A stretch of 17,707 nucleotides of DNA from an uncultured Bacilli bacterium (lineage in GTDB: Bacteria; Bacillota_I; Bacilli_A; RF39; UBA660): positions 1 through 17,707 of the forward strand of contig CAKPDJ010000027.1 of NCBI GenBank assembly GCA_934148875.1, in the 5' to 3' direction. Shown here in pieces: positions 7,890 to 14,707 of this stretch (within the stretch, counting starts at the first letter, position 1; each line of letters starts with the position of its first letter). Position numbers and translations under genes: made by a program. The notes under the pieces are model-generated. The model was given only the letters and a program-made list of their open reading frames with translations. It did no database searches and had not been told where the DNA came from.

Positions 7890-8306
7890 TTATTCCTCAT
7901 TTCCTTTTCCACAGTTTTGTGGATAATCAAATTCCCAGAAACTTAGTTTTCCACTAGCGGGAATTGGGTTTATTTTCTCTACATTTTCTAGTTTAAATCC
8001 ATAACCATTCCATTCAGTATGTTTAATAATATTAGAATATATAATACTATTTTTGGATGATAACCTTTCTCTTGCTGCTTCATCTATTTTTATACAGTCA
8101 GTAACAGTAGCTTTAGCTATTATGCAACCAGTTGGATAGGTAAGATTCAAATATTTATATTTTTCCATAGCTTTTTTGTCTATTCCCTTACCAGCATGTA
8201 TTAAAACCTCACCACGGTATTTTGTTTTCCAAGTACGAAATTCATATTCTTTTAATCCCTCTGCTATTAAAGTAGCAAAAGGTTGTTTAATAGTTAAAAC
8301 TTTCAT
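7890..8306 (-). CDS. ASCH-domain protein
   Basis: 138 residues from the ATG at 8306, preceded by AGGTGG. Residues about 1-30 carry the ASCH signature G-x-K-x-x-E-x-R (GLKEYEFR), followed by YRGEVLIHAGKG, typical of the family. ASCH domains have a PUA-like fold and are thought to bind RNA; some hydrolyse N4-acetylcytidine, but I cannot assign that here. An ATG at 8342 would add 12 residues lacking the usual MKVLTIKQPFA start. It is first in the run leading to HAD, prfB and the yitT pair, with one base between its stop and the HAD start. Confidence 0.88.
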   Translation of the reverse strand: MKVLTIKQPFATLIAEGLKEYEFRTWKTKYRGEVLIHAGKGIDKKAMEKYKYLNLTYPTGCIIAKATVTDCIKIDEAARERLSSKNSIIYSNIIKHTEWNGYGFKLENVEKINPIPASGKLSFWEFDYPQNCGKGNEE

Positions 8307-8322
8307 ATTACCACCTATTAAC

Positions 8323-8328
8323 ATTATA
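8323..8328 (-). promoter_or_regulatory. Possible -10 box before the ASCH gene
   Basis: TATAAT on the minus strand, 16 bases before the ATG, without a clear -35. A start seven bases downstream would leave a leader of only about ten bases beginning at the ribosome site, so either the leader is very short or this box is not used. Confidence 0.3.
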
Positions 8329-8340
8329 TAGGAATTTCTC

Positions 8341-8380
8341 ATAATTTAAAAGAACAGATTTATGTTTTCCACAAATCTGT
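8341..8380 (-). terminator. Intrinsic terminator of the lactate dehydrogenase gene
   Basis: ACAGATTT (8380-8373 on minus) pairs with AAATCTGT (8361-8354), extended by GTG/CAT, followed by TCTTTT. It begins directly after the stop at 8381-8383. Confidence 0.75.
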
Positions 8381-9286
8381 TTATAAGTTATTTATTGCAT
8401 CTTTTATTATATTTATTGAATTTATTATTTTATTTTTTTCTTCACTATTTAATGGGATAAATAATTTTTCTTTAACTCCATCTTTATTTACTATAGCTGG
8501 TGTTGAAATGCAAATATCATTTTCTTTATCATATGAAGAAACAGTTAATACTACATTTTTATCTTCTAGAATAGCACTAGTAATACTAGTTAGACAAATA
8601 CCAATGCCATAAGCAGTGGCACCTTTTTTCTTTATAATTTCATAGGCTGAATTTCTTACTTCTTCTTCTATACTATTCATTTCTGCTGGTGTTAAAAATT
8701 CATTAATATTTTTAAGGGCAATACTAGCATTACTCCATGGTATAAATTCACTATCTCCATGTTCACCAATTACATAAGCTTCAATATTACCAGTATTAAT
8801 ACCTACTTTTTCACTTAAAATATATCTTAGACGTGCTGTATCTAGGGTAGTACCTGAGCCAATTACTTTATTAGCTGGTAGTTTAGAATATTTTAAAGTT
8901 ATATATGTCATTACATCTAGTGGATTAGTAGCAACTACAAATATTCCGTTAAAGCCACTGGCCATTACACTATCAACGATTGATGCAAAGATTTTACTGT
9001 TTTTATGGATTAAATCCATTCTAGTTTCACCAACTTCTTGATTGGATCCAGCAGCTATGACTACTATTTTAGCATCACTACAATCACTATAATCACCAAC
9101 AGTAACCTTAATCTTAGAGCCAGCAAATTGAGTACAATGGTTCAAATCCATAGCTTCACCTGATGCTTTTTCTTTATTGATATCAATTAATACTAATTCT
9201 GATACATAAGTCTTTTGATTTATTAATGAATAAGCATAGGCCATACCAACATTTCCGCAGCCTACTAAAACAACTTTATTATTCAT
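8381..9286 (-). CDS. ldh: L-lactate dehydrogenase
   Basis: 301 residues; reduces pyruvate to L-lactate with NADH in the cytoplasm, regenerating NAD+ in fermentation. The Rossmann motif is GCGNVG (9-14) with D35 for NAD. The specificity loop has Q83 before VGETR (R89); Gln here points to lactate rather than malate dehydrogenase, which has Arg. The catalytic segment is LDTAR (D149, R152) with H176 in GEHGD. I chose the ATG at 9286, which has AGGAGG seven bases upstream; an ATG at 9316 adds ten unrelated residues. It has its own terminator and a probable promoter, so it is likely monocistronic. Confidence 0.93.
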   Translation of the reverse strand: MNNKVVLVGCGNVGMAYAYSLINQKTYVSELVLIDINKEKASGEAMDLNHCTQFAGSKIKVTVGDYSDCSDAKIVVIAAGSNQEVGETRMDLIHKNSKIFASIVDSVMASGFNGIFVVATNPLDVMTYITLKYSKLPANKVIGSGTTLDTARLRYILSEKVGINTGNIEAYVIGEHGDSEFIPWSNASIALKNINEFLTPAEMNSIEEEVRNSAYEIIKKKGATAYGIGICLTSITSAILEDKNVVLTVSSYDKENDICISTPAIVNKDGVKEKLFIPLNSEEKNKIINSINIIKDAINNL

Positions 9287-9314
9287 AGTTAAACCTCCTA
9301 TCATTACTATAAAC

Positions 9315-9323
9315 ATAATAACA
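9315..9323 (-). promoter_or_regulatory. Probable extended -10 promoter of ldh
   Basis: TG-T-TATTAT on the minus strand (TG at 9323-9322, TATTAT at 9320-9315), 28 bases before the ATG. The -35 (TTTCTA, 17 bases upstream) is poor. No Rex-type operator is evident. Confidence 0.4.
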
Positions 9324-9382
9324 CAAATTATTCATTGTAGAAAATAGAATGACATATATTTGACATGTTAAATAGAATAATA

Positions 9383-10663
9383 TTACTTTTCTATACTGTT
9401 TAAGTAAGTTACTATATTATTTTTATTTACTAATTCCACAGTATTTGTTTTTACATCCTCTACTTCATAATTTTCATTATCATACTTTTTACCTAGAATA
9501 ATTATTTTAGGTGTACCTAATAAAGCTACATCATTTATTCTATTACCAAGTGATAAATTATCACGATCATCAATAATTGCTTCAATATTATTATTCATTA
9601 AAGTTTCATATAAATCTATGGCATTTTGTTTATTATCTTCGTTATAAATTATTTGGACTTTATATGGGGCTATTTTGTATGGTAGGGCAAATCCACGTAC
9701 TTGATTATCTTTGATGACTAGGTTATTTTCAATTATTGTAGCTATAATTCTACCTAGACCTATTCCATAACATCCCATATAATATGGCATACTATTACCA
9801 TTTTCATCTTGATAGCAAAGATTCATTGCTTCTGAATATTTAGTTCCTAATTCAAAATTATTTCCTAGTTCTACTGATTTATATTCTTTCATATCTGATA
9901 GTGATAAGCCCTGTAATTCTTTAATAAATGTTGCTTTATCTTCAAAGTCTAATACTTCTTTATTTATACCTATATTTTTTTGTTGATTGTATAAAATTGT
10001 ATCCTCTCCTAATTTAGTGATAGCTTGAAACTCTTCTGATACTCTTCCACCCATGGTACCACCATCACTAATAACAGGGATAATATTTATTCCTACTTTA
10101 TTAAATATATTAATATAAACATCGTGCATCTTATTGAAGGTTTTATGCATATCCTCTGCTGTTTTATCGAAAGAATAAGCATCCATCATGACAAATGTCC
10201 TAGGTCTAAATAGATAACCTCTAGTTCTAATTTCCTTTCTAAATTTTTCACCTATTTGGTAATAAGTTGTTGGTAATTGTTTATATGACATTAATCTGTT
10301 AGAACCAAAAATAGTTGCACATTCTTCGGCTGTTGGGGCTAATCCATATTCTCCTAGATTAGTATCTAAACTAAACATAATATCCTTTTCGGTTGTATAT
10401 TGTTGCCATCTATTTGACTGTTCCCAAATTTTTTTAGGTTGTAGCTTAGGAAATTCAACTTGAATACAATCGGCCTTATCTAATTCATTAATTATAATAT
10501 TTTCAACTGTTCTTTCTAATTTTGTCCAAAGGTTTCCATAGCCATATATACCACTTTCAAATTGATATAATTCACCAATCTTCATTAAAATATCTTGACC
10601 TGAATAATTCTTATCAATATCATTAAAATTGATTTTTTTAATATTTAATTTACTTAGTTTCAT
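9383..10663 (-). CDS. proS: Prolyl-tRNA synthetase, short form without the INS editing domain
   Basis: 426 residues; charges tRNA-Pro with proline. Class II signatures are visible: APTAEE (109-114), motif 2 FRKEIRTRGYLFRPRTF (141-157) then MMDAYSFD, a substrate-loop motif GGTMGGRVSEEF (201-212), LGTKYSEAM (272-280), and motif 3 MGCYGIGLGR (296-305). The anticodon-binding domain spans about 330-426. Only some 45 residues separate ITKLGED from LGTKYSEAM, where standard bacterial enzymes carry a roughly 180-residue INS domain that hydrolyses Ala-tRNA-Pro; this resembles alphaproteobacterial short ProRS. I chose the ATG at 10663 (AAAGGAAAC upstream); an ATG at 10723 lies inside the T-box terminator. 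Expression should be induced by uncharged tRNA-Pro through the leader. Confidence 0.93.
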   Translation of the reverse strand: MKLSKLNIKKINFNDIDKNYSGQDILMKIGELYQFESGIYGYGNLWTKLERTVENIIINELDKADCIQVEFPKLQPKKIWEQSNRWQQYTTEKDIMFSLDTNLGEYGLAPTAEECATIFGSNRLMSYKQLPTTYYQIGEKFRKEIRTRGYLFRPRTFVMMDAYSFDKTAEDMHKTFNKMHDVYINIFNKVGINIIPVISDGGTMGGRVSEEFQAITKLGEDTILYNQQKNIGINKEVLDFEDKATFIKELQGLSLSDMKEYKSVELGNNFELGTKYSEAMNLCYQDENGNSMPYYMGCYGIGLGRIIATIIENNLVIKDNQVRGFALPYKIAPYKVQIIYNEDNKQNAIDLYETLMNNNIEAIIDDRDNLSLGNRINDVALLGTPKIIILGKKYDNENYEVEDVKTNTVELVNKNNIVTYLNSIEK

Positions 10664-10682
10664 AATTTGTTTCCTTTCATTA

Positions 10683-10727
10683 TAAAAGGGATAGTACCTA
10701 GGAGTGCAAAAGCACGGTACCATCCCT
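10683..10727 (-). terminator. T-box regulatory terminator of proS
   Basis: The 3' half of the T-box pairs with downstream sequence: arms 10716-10727 and 10687-10698 (one mismatch), GTGC/GCAC inside, and a TTTT tail at 10686-10683. It competes with the antiterminator. Confidence 0.88.
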
Positions 10728-10876
10728 ATATTTACTTAATTTTGATAACGGTTATTTACCGAAAATGTTTTCATTTCACTCAGAAGGTAGGAACTATTTA
10801 TCAACATAACTTGTTTTCACTATACCAAGCTCACTTATATGTTTTAGTAAATAGTATTTCTTCGTCTTTGATTTAC
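10683..10876 (-). promoter_or_regulatory. Proline-specific T-box leader of proS
   Basis: A leader of about 190 bases. On the minus strand it has the Stem I start (AAAGACGAAGAAATACTA), a distal loop region (GTGAGCTTGGTATAGTGAA), a specifier segment GTTCCTACCTTCTGAG with specifier CCT (proline) at 10791-10789, a small CGGT/ACCG hairpin, and the T-box GGGATGGTACCGTGC at 10726-10712. The UGGU bulge base is compatible with discriminator A73 of bacterial tRNA-Pro. Uncharged tRNA-Pro should favour the antiterminator. Codon, T-box and downstream gene agree. Confidence 0.95.
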
Positions 10877-10882
10877 TTTTAT

Positions 10883-10911
10883 ATATTAATATAATTATTT
10901 ATTTTTGTCAA
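10883..10911 (-). promoter_or_regulatory. Promoter of the proS T-box leader
   Basis: Consensus TTGACA at 10906-10911, a 17-base spacer and TAATAT at 10883-10888. The -35 overlaps the TGA stop of pspC. Initiation near 10876 fits the start of Stem I. Confidence 0.65.
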
Positions 10912-11102
10912 ATAACTTCAGACTTACTAGGCATAATTAAAGCAGCAATAATATAGCTAATAAATCCAGTTCCTAAACATGGTATCAATAAAATCCAAGC
11001 TAATCGTATTAATGTTGGGTCAATATCAAAATATTCAGCTATACCACCACATACACCAAATATTTTTTTACCTTCTTCTATTTTATATAATCTTTTTTTC
11101 AT
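10908..11102 (-). CDS. PspC-domain membrane protein
   Basis: 64 residues, a single PspC domain: basic N-terminus KKRLYK, the family motif KIFGVCGGIAEYFDIDPTLIRL, then a hydrophobic stretch at about 31-57 ending in LIMPSK. PspC proteins sit in the inner membrane and are linked to envelope stress, in E. coli as partner of PspB; in Bacillota stand-alone copies of this size are common and their role is less clear. AAGGGATG upstream supports the ATG. It has its own probable promoter and its stop is merged with the -35 of the proS leader, so the two genes need not be co-expressed. Confidence 0.9.
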   Translation of the reverse strand: MKKRLYKIEEGKKIFGVCGGIAEYFDIDPTLIRLAWILLIPCLGTGFISYIIAALIMPSKSEVI

Positions 11103-11149
11103 ATTTAATCATCCCTTAAAATTTATAATATATATTAAAAACATTAAAT

Positions 11150-11158
11150 ATTATAACA
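11150..11158 (-). promoter_or_regulatory. Extended -10 promoter of the PspC gene
   Basis: TG-T-TATAAT on the minus strand (TATAAT at 11150-11155), about 47 bases before the ATG. No strong -35 is seen. Confidence 0.5.
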
Positions 11159-11179
11159 TATTTAGGTTATTTCTATATT

Positions 11180-12031
11180 TTACTCTTTATACATTATGCC
11201 AGTTGAATCTTTCTGTATCTGATATCCATAACTAAAGATGAATGATATGCTAGTAATTATTAATACAAATAATAAATCTTTTAATTCAAAATCAATGTCA
11301 AAATCAATATTAAATATTAGTGAAACTAATATTGATAGTATGTATGGAATAAAAATAGCTAATATTAGATAATAATTTATTTTATTAATGTGATTGATGT
11401 TATCTAATGTAAATGGTGTTTGATTGTCATGTATATTATTGAATAACTGTTCTAGATGTTTGAATAACATATATCCAAATATAATGGTTGTTGTGAATAC
11501 AATTAAAATTGCTTCGCATGTAATTACAATCTCAGTAGTTGAGTGACTTTCAATATATTCATTAATCGCTATAATTTTACTATCACTATTTATATTACCA
11601 ATTATTTGATTAGCAACTAGTATATTTTTGTCTTCTAATTTGATTTCATTTCCGACAAATGGCAAAACTATCATACATAATAGTAATATAAAAATTCCTA
11701 TTGTTGAGAATATTTTCATTATTTTGGCAAAAGTACTAATAATTTTACTTATGCATTTCATATTTTTCTGTTCTTGTTCATTAAACTTAACAACGCTCAT
11801 GATTATTTTTTCATCTAATGAAGAAATATCACTCATGTCAGTATGAATAAGATCATTTATTTTGCAATTAAAGATTTTACATAACTCCAGTATATTGTTC
11901 ATTTCTGGATATGATTCACCATTTTCCCATTTTGATACCGACTGTCTGGAAACATTTAGTTTTTCAGCTAAATCCTCTTGTGACATTTTTTTATTTTTTC
12001 TTATTATTTTTAAATTTTCTCCAAACTTCAT
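11180..12031 (-). CDS. XRE-family regulator with C-terminal membrane segments
   Basis: 283 residues. Residues about 5-58 are an XRE/Cro helix-turn-helix (MSQEDLAEKLNVSRQSVSKWENG, with the typical SVSKWE recognition region). Hydrophobic helices follow at about 106-127, 168-190, 215-236 and 247-270, so the protein probably sits in the membrane with the DNA-binding domain in the cytoplasm. Such proteins may sense a membrane or extracellular signal; the target is unknown. AAAGGAG seven bases upstream supports the ATG. A pair of 15-base direct repeats lies just upstream and includes the ribosome site, suggesting autoregulation (inference). It lies downstream of the HD-DUF998 pair on the same strand, 95 bases away. 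Confidence 0.88.
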   Translation of the reverse strand: MKFGENLKIIRKNKKMSQEDLAEKLNVSRQSVSKWENGESYPEMNNILELCKIFNCKINDLIHTDMSDISSLDEKIIMSVVKFNEQEQKNMKCISKIISTFAKIMKIFSTIGIFILLLCMIVLPFVGNEIKLEDKNILVANQIIGNINSDSKIIAINEYIESHSTTEIVITCEAILIVFTTTIIFGYMLFKHLEQLFNNIHDNQTPFTLDNINHINKINYYLILAIFIPYILSILVSLIFNIDFDIDFELKDLLFVLIITSISFIFSYGYQIQKDSTGIMYKE

Positions 12032-12038
12032 TAGAATT

Positions 12039-12073
12039 CTCCTTTCGTTATAAGTTTACTCTTTTTGTTATAA
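12039..12073. repeat. Direct repeat pair upstream of the XRE gene, possible operator
   Basis: CTCCTTTCGTTATAA (12039-12053) and CTCTTTTTGTTATAA (12059-12073) match at 13 of 15 positions and are 20 bases apart, near two helical turns. The first contains the ribosome site of the XRE gene. Binding by the encoded regulator is only a guess. Confidence 0.5.
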
Positions 12074-12091
12074 AATAAATACCAACTTTGG

Positions 12092-12111
12092 GTTGCATTT
12101 TGATATGCAAC
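12092..12111 (-). other. GTTGCAT...ATGCAAC inverted repeat after the DUF998 gene
   Basis: Perfect 7-base arms with a six-base loop, 16 bases after the DUF998 stop. No T-run follows directly, so it may be a weak terminator, an mRNA 3' stabiliser or an operator for the XRE gene. Confidence 0.4.
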
Positions 12112-12126
12112 TATAAATTTACATAA

Positions 12127-12750
12127 TTAGTATTCGCTTATATTAAAGCCATATACTCCTAGAACTCCTGTAAAAATAACAGCACTATATGTACTAAATC
12201 TTTCTACTAACCCAAAGTATTCTTTTGGAACATTAGCGCTACCAATAGCACCAATAAACATTAATATTAGCGCCGTTATGGCTATTATTCCGTATGATTT
12301 TCTTTTTTCTTTGAAGAAACCAATGGCCATTAAAATTAAAGATGCAATTGATAGAATTACAACAGTTGATGTAACTATGTATACATGAATAAATGATACT
12401 ATGCTACCATCATAACCACTACTTGATAAGGGAAATAAAGAATAACCAATAGCTGAGGTATAACTCATAATAGTAAATAAATATACTCCTAACTTTAATT
12501 GCTTATTATGATTTTCAACTAAAATACATAATAGTGCAGTGCATACACAGGTAAATATTCCATATATTTTTGATAGATTACTAGAGACAATAAATGAATC
12601 TGCATCGGTTGCAGTTAAGTCACTTACAGCTTGACTTAGCCAATTATAATTAGGATAATATATGCTTCCAATTACATCATGTAATAAATAGAATATTACA
12701 CTTAGTATTCCAAGCAAGCAGAGCCAGTTGATTAGTTTTCTTTTTTTCAT
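12127..12750 (-). CDS. DUF998 family membrane protein
   Basis: 207 residues with six predicted membrane helices (about 9-27, 57-78, 85-104, 121-145, 153-172, 185-203). The first extracellular loop carries YPNYNWLSQAVSDLTA, the conserved DUF998 feature, with SLFPLSSSG further on. The biochemical role of the family is not established. AGGAG six bases upstream supports the ATG, which follows the stop of the HD-domain gene by 16 bases, so the two are likely cotranscribed. No lipobox or signal peptide is seen. Confidence 0.88.
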   Translation of the reverse strand: MKKRKLINWLCLLGILSVIFYLLHDVIGSIYYPNYNWLSQAVSDLTATDADSFIVSSNLSKIYGIFTCVCTALLCILVENHNKQLKLGVYLFTIMSYTSAIGYSLFPLSSSGYDGSIVSFIHVYIVTSTVVILSIASLILMAIGFFKEKRKSYGIIAITALILMFIGAIGSANVPKEYFGLVERFSTYSAVIFTGVLGVYGFNISEY

Positions 12751-12766
12751 ATTTACTCCTACTTAA

Positions 12767-13363
12767 TTATAGATTTGATTTTATATCTGGAAATAAATCA
12801 TATAAATTATAGCCTAATAATTCATCAAAATACTGTTTTAGTTTATAGGCTTCTATTGTATGATATTGAGTATTTATTGTTGAACCTCTGCGGATAATTA
12901 TATCAATTAATCTCTTATCTAATGTTACATTTTTAGATGTACACATTAAATCACATAAATTTATTATTTTTTCATATATTGTATATTTGTGATTTTTGAT
13001 AAAATCTTCTCTAAAAGGATTATGTGAAGGGATGGTACCAGCAGTACACATAACATCATTGTTTAAATATGAATGAGTTAAACATACATTAGCATATTCT
13101 TCATCATATCCTAAATCTTTCATATATTTATATCCATTCATGACATGGTCTTCAAATCTACCAATGCTTTTTCCTATGTCATGGATATAACCTAATGTTT
13201 TGGCTAAATCCACATCTAATTTATATTCTTTTTTATTTAGTGCTTCTGCTATTATACCAGCACTATTACCAACACATATTGAATGATTTATCCAACCATC
13301 ATGTGGAGTTTTTCCTCTAGCATTTTCTAACATTTCTAGTGCTTTTTTACTGGTTAATTTCAT
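12767..13363 (-). CDS. HD-domain phosphohydrolase
   Basis: 198 residues. Metal-binding residues of the HD superfamily are visible: H27 (INHSICV), H61-D62 (IHDIGK), H73 (EDHVMNGY), H97 (THSYL) and D138 (LCDLM). This points to a single-domain metal-dependent phosphohydrolase acting on nucleotides or phosphate esters in the cytoplasm; the exact substrate cannot be told. The N-terminal segment KTPHDGWINHS fits the small HD proteins often called HDIG-domain proteins. GGGGAG eight bases upstream supports the ATG. It precedes the DUF998 gene by 16 bases. Confidence 0.87.
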   Translation of the reverse strand: MKLTSKKALEMLENARGKTPHDGWINHSICVGNSAGIIAEALNKKEYKLDVDLAKTLGYIHDIGKSIGRFEDHVMNGYKYMKDLGYDEEYANVCLTHSYLNNDVMCTAGTIPSHNPFREDFIKNHKYTIYEKIINLCDLMCTSKNVTLDKRLIDIIIRRGSTINTQYHTIEAYKLKQYFDELLGYNLYDLFPDIKSNL

Positions 13364-13409
13364 TATTTTTACTCCCCTTTTAATTATCTATCTTATATTT
13401 ATGAATGTA

Positions 13410-13418
13410 ATTGTAACA
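13410..13418 (-). promoter_or_regulatory. Possible extended -10 promoter of the HD-DUF998 pair
   Basis: TG-T-TACAAT on the minus strand, about 46 bases before the ATG. No recognisable -35. Confidence 0.3.
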
Positions 13419-13433
13419 TAATATCTAATATTT

Positions 13434-13472
13434 TTATTTAAAATACTAGAATTATTGTTTTGAAATAGTATT
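13434..13472 (-). terminator. Weak terminator after the nucleoside hydrolase gene
   Basis: AATACTA (13472-13466 on minus) pairs with TAGTATT (13448-13442) across a 17-base loop, then TTTAAATAAA. Short A/T-rich stem, poor T-run. Confidence 0.3.
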
Positions 13473-13485
13473 AATGAAGGTTTTA

Positions 13486-14331
13486 TTATTTTCTCAATCT
13501 AACAAACAGATCTTCGAAAATACAGTTTGCATTTAATTGCTTAACAAATGTTATCTTATGTTCATCATTTGTATAGGTAAATGTATTATCATCATTTATA
13601 ATTGGACAACTAATTTGCATTGTTTCAAACCAATCTCTATTTATCATATATGCTATTACACTAATATCCCATAATGGCCATCTTTTATGAGGTCCCCAGT
13701 ATCTATTATAAAATTTATAACATAAATAATCATTTAATTTACTGGTTCCTTTTAATTCATGTTCTAATTCATAAATTGACGTCATCAAATTGGAAGTTAT
13801 TGGTGAACATGGCATAATAGTTAATGCTACATTTGAAGCAAATACATATTTAACAGCTTCTACATCTTGCTTAAAATTAAAATCCTTATTTTGTCCAAAT
13901 AAAAAGTTTGTTCCTAGCCATATAACTTCAACTTTATTTATTATTTCTGGATGCAGATTTAAAGCGATTGCTATATTTGTTAAACATCCGATAGCAAGTA
14001 TATATGTTTTTTCATTTTTATTTGCTATTTCGACTATTTTTTTAATAGCTTCTGTTTCTTCTAAATATCCATTGCTATAGTAATCTTTTGAGCCTTTATA
14101 TATGTTAGATTTATCATTAATATTTAAATAATCATATAATTTGCATGTTTCAAGATAACTAGCATCAACTGATTCTGAAACTGATTTTTTCCACATACTG
14201 TGTTTAAATGGTGCAATTGTTATTGCTTGTATATCAAATATATCTTGTGATTTAAGCATGTATGTTATAGCAAATAAATCATCTGCTTCATTTAATGTAT
14301 CTGTATCTAAAATTACTTTATATCTACTCAT
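13486..14331 (-). CDS. Nucleoside hydrolase (IUNH superfamily)
   Basis: 281 residues; should split the N-glycosidic bond of a ribonucleoside to give base and ribose, in the cytoplasm for salvage. The Asp cluster that binds Ca2+ and ribose is DTDTLNEADD (D9, D11, D17, D18), the longer variant rather than the classic DTDPGxDD. Others are AIGCLTNIAIAL (113-124), FNF with N152 followed by D156, and the C-terminal metal Asp D222 in LWDIS. It lacks the catalytic-His context of the best-studied CU group, so specificity is open. GAGGG lies 11 bases before the ATG, a little far. A leader of about 100 bases with two short palindromes precedes it. Confidence 0.85.
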   Translation of the reverse strand: MSRYKVILDTDTLNEADDLFAITYMLKSQDIFDIQAITIAPFKHSMWKKSVSESVDASYLETCKLYDYLNINDKSNIYKGSKDYYSNGYLEETEAIKKIVEIANKNEKTYILAIGCLTNIAIALNLHPEIINKVEVIWLGTNFLFGQNKDFNFKQDVEAVKYVFASNVALTIMPCSPITSNLMTSIYELEHELKGTSKLNDYLCYKFYNRYWGPHKRWPLWDISVIAYMINRDWFETMQISCPIINDDNTFTYTNDEHKITFVKQLNANCIFEDLFVRLRK

Positions 14332-14441
14332 AAAATATAACCCTCTATAAATTTGAAATAGTAATTAAAGCTTTAACTATCTCTATTTTGTTTCTTATTT
14401 ATTATGAACAATTTGTTATTGTTCTATCTTTTAATAATTTT

Positions 14442-14450
14442 ATTATATCA
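14442..14450 (-). promoter_or_regulatory. Extended -10 promoter of the nucleoside hydrolase gene
   Basis: TG-A-TATAAT on the minus strand (TATAAT at 14442-14447), 110 bases before the ATG. The -35 region is not consensus. Confidence 0.5.
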
Positions 14451-14552
14451 CAATTTAACAAATTTGAATTATTACTTAAATAACTGGATATTAAAATATG
14501 TTTAGTTATTCTATTATTGATATAAATAACCTATAAACACAATTGGAAAATG

Positions 14553-14578
14553 TATACAAAATAATTTGTATATTTTTT
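14553..14578 (+). terminator. Orphan plus-strand terminator-like hairpin
   Basis: TATACAAA, loop ATAA, TTTGTATA, then six T. The form is that of an intrinsic terminator on the plus strand, but no gene precedes it. It could end a short RNA or antisense transcript, or act as an operator palindrome upstream of the repeat gene. Confidence 0.5.
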
Positions 14579-14657
14579 CTATATATCATTAATTAATTTA
14601 AAGAAAAATATTATCAACATTGAAAACTAATTAAAATAAGAAAAAATTTAAAAAAAT

Positions 14658-14685
14658 TTTACTTTTACTATATTTATTGTATAAT
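14658..14685 (+). promoter_or_regulatory. Promoter of the WG-like repeat gene
   Basis: TTTACT at 14658-14663, a 16-base spacer and perfect TATAAT at 14680-14685, 22 bases before the ATG. The AGGGGGA ribosome site lies between. Confidence 0.6.
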
Positions 14686-14707
14686 AAAACTAGTTTAGGG
14701 GGAATTA

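Larger units (their letters stand above)
14332..14707. other. Divergent intergenic region between nucleoside hydrolase and WG-like gene
   Basis: 376 bases, very AT-rich, no convincing gene. It holds the probable promoter and leader of the hydrolase (minus), palindromes TTAAAGCTTTAA (14365-14376) and GAACAAT-TTGTT-ATTGTTC (14406-14424) in that leader, a plus-strand terminator-like hairpin at 14553-14578 with no gene in front of it, and the plus promoter of the repeat gene. Confidence 0.7.

Noticed and set aside
8381..9286. Malate dehydrogenase as an alternative for the lactate dehydrogenase gene
   Set aside because: The specificity position before VGETR is Gln83 rather than Arg, which favours lactate dehydrogenase.
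10667..10894. Plus-strand open frame of 75 codons
   Set aside because: It is the complement of the proS T-box leader, which explains the sequence fully.
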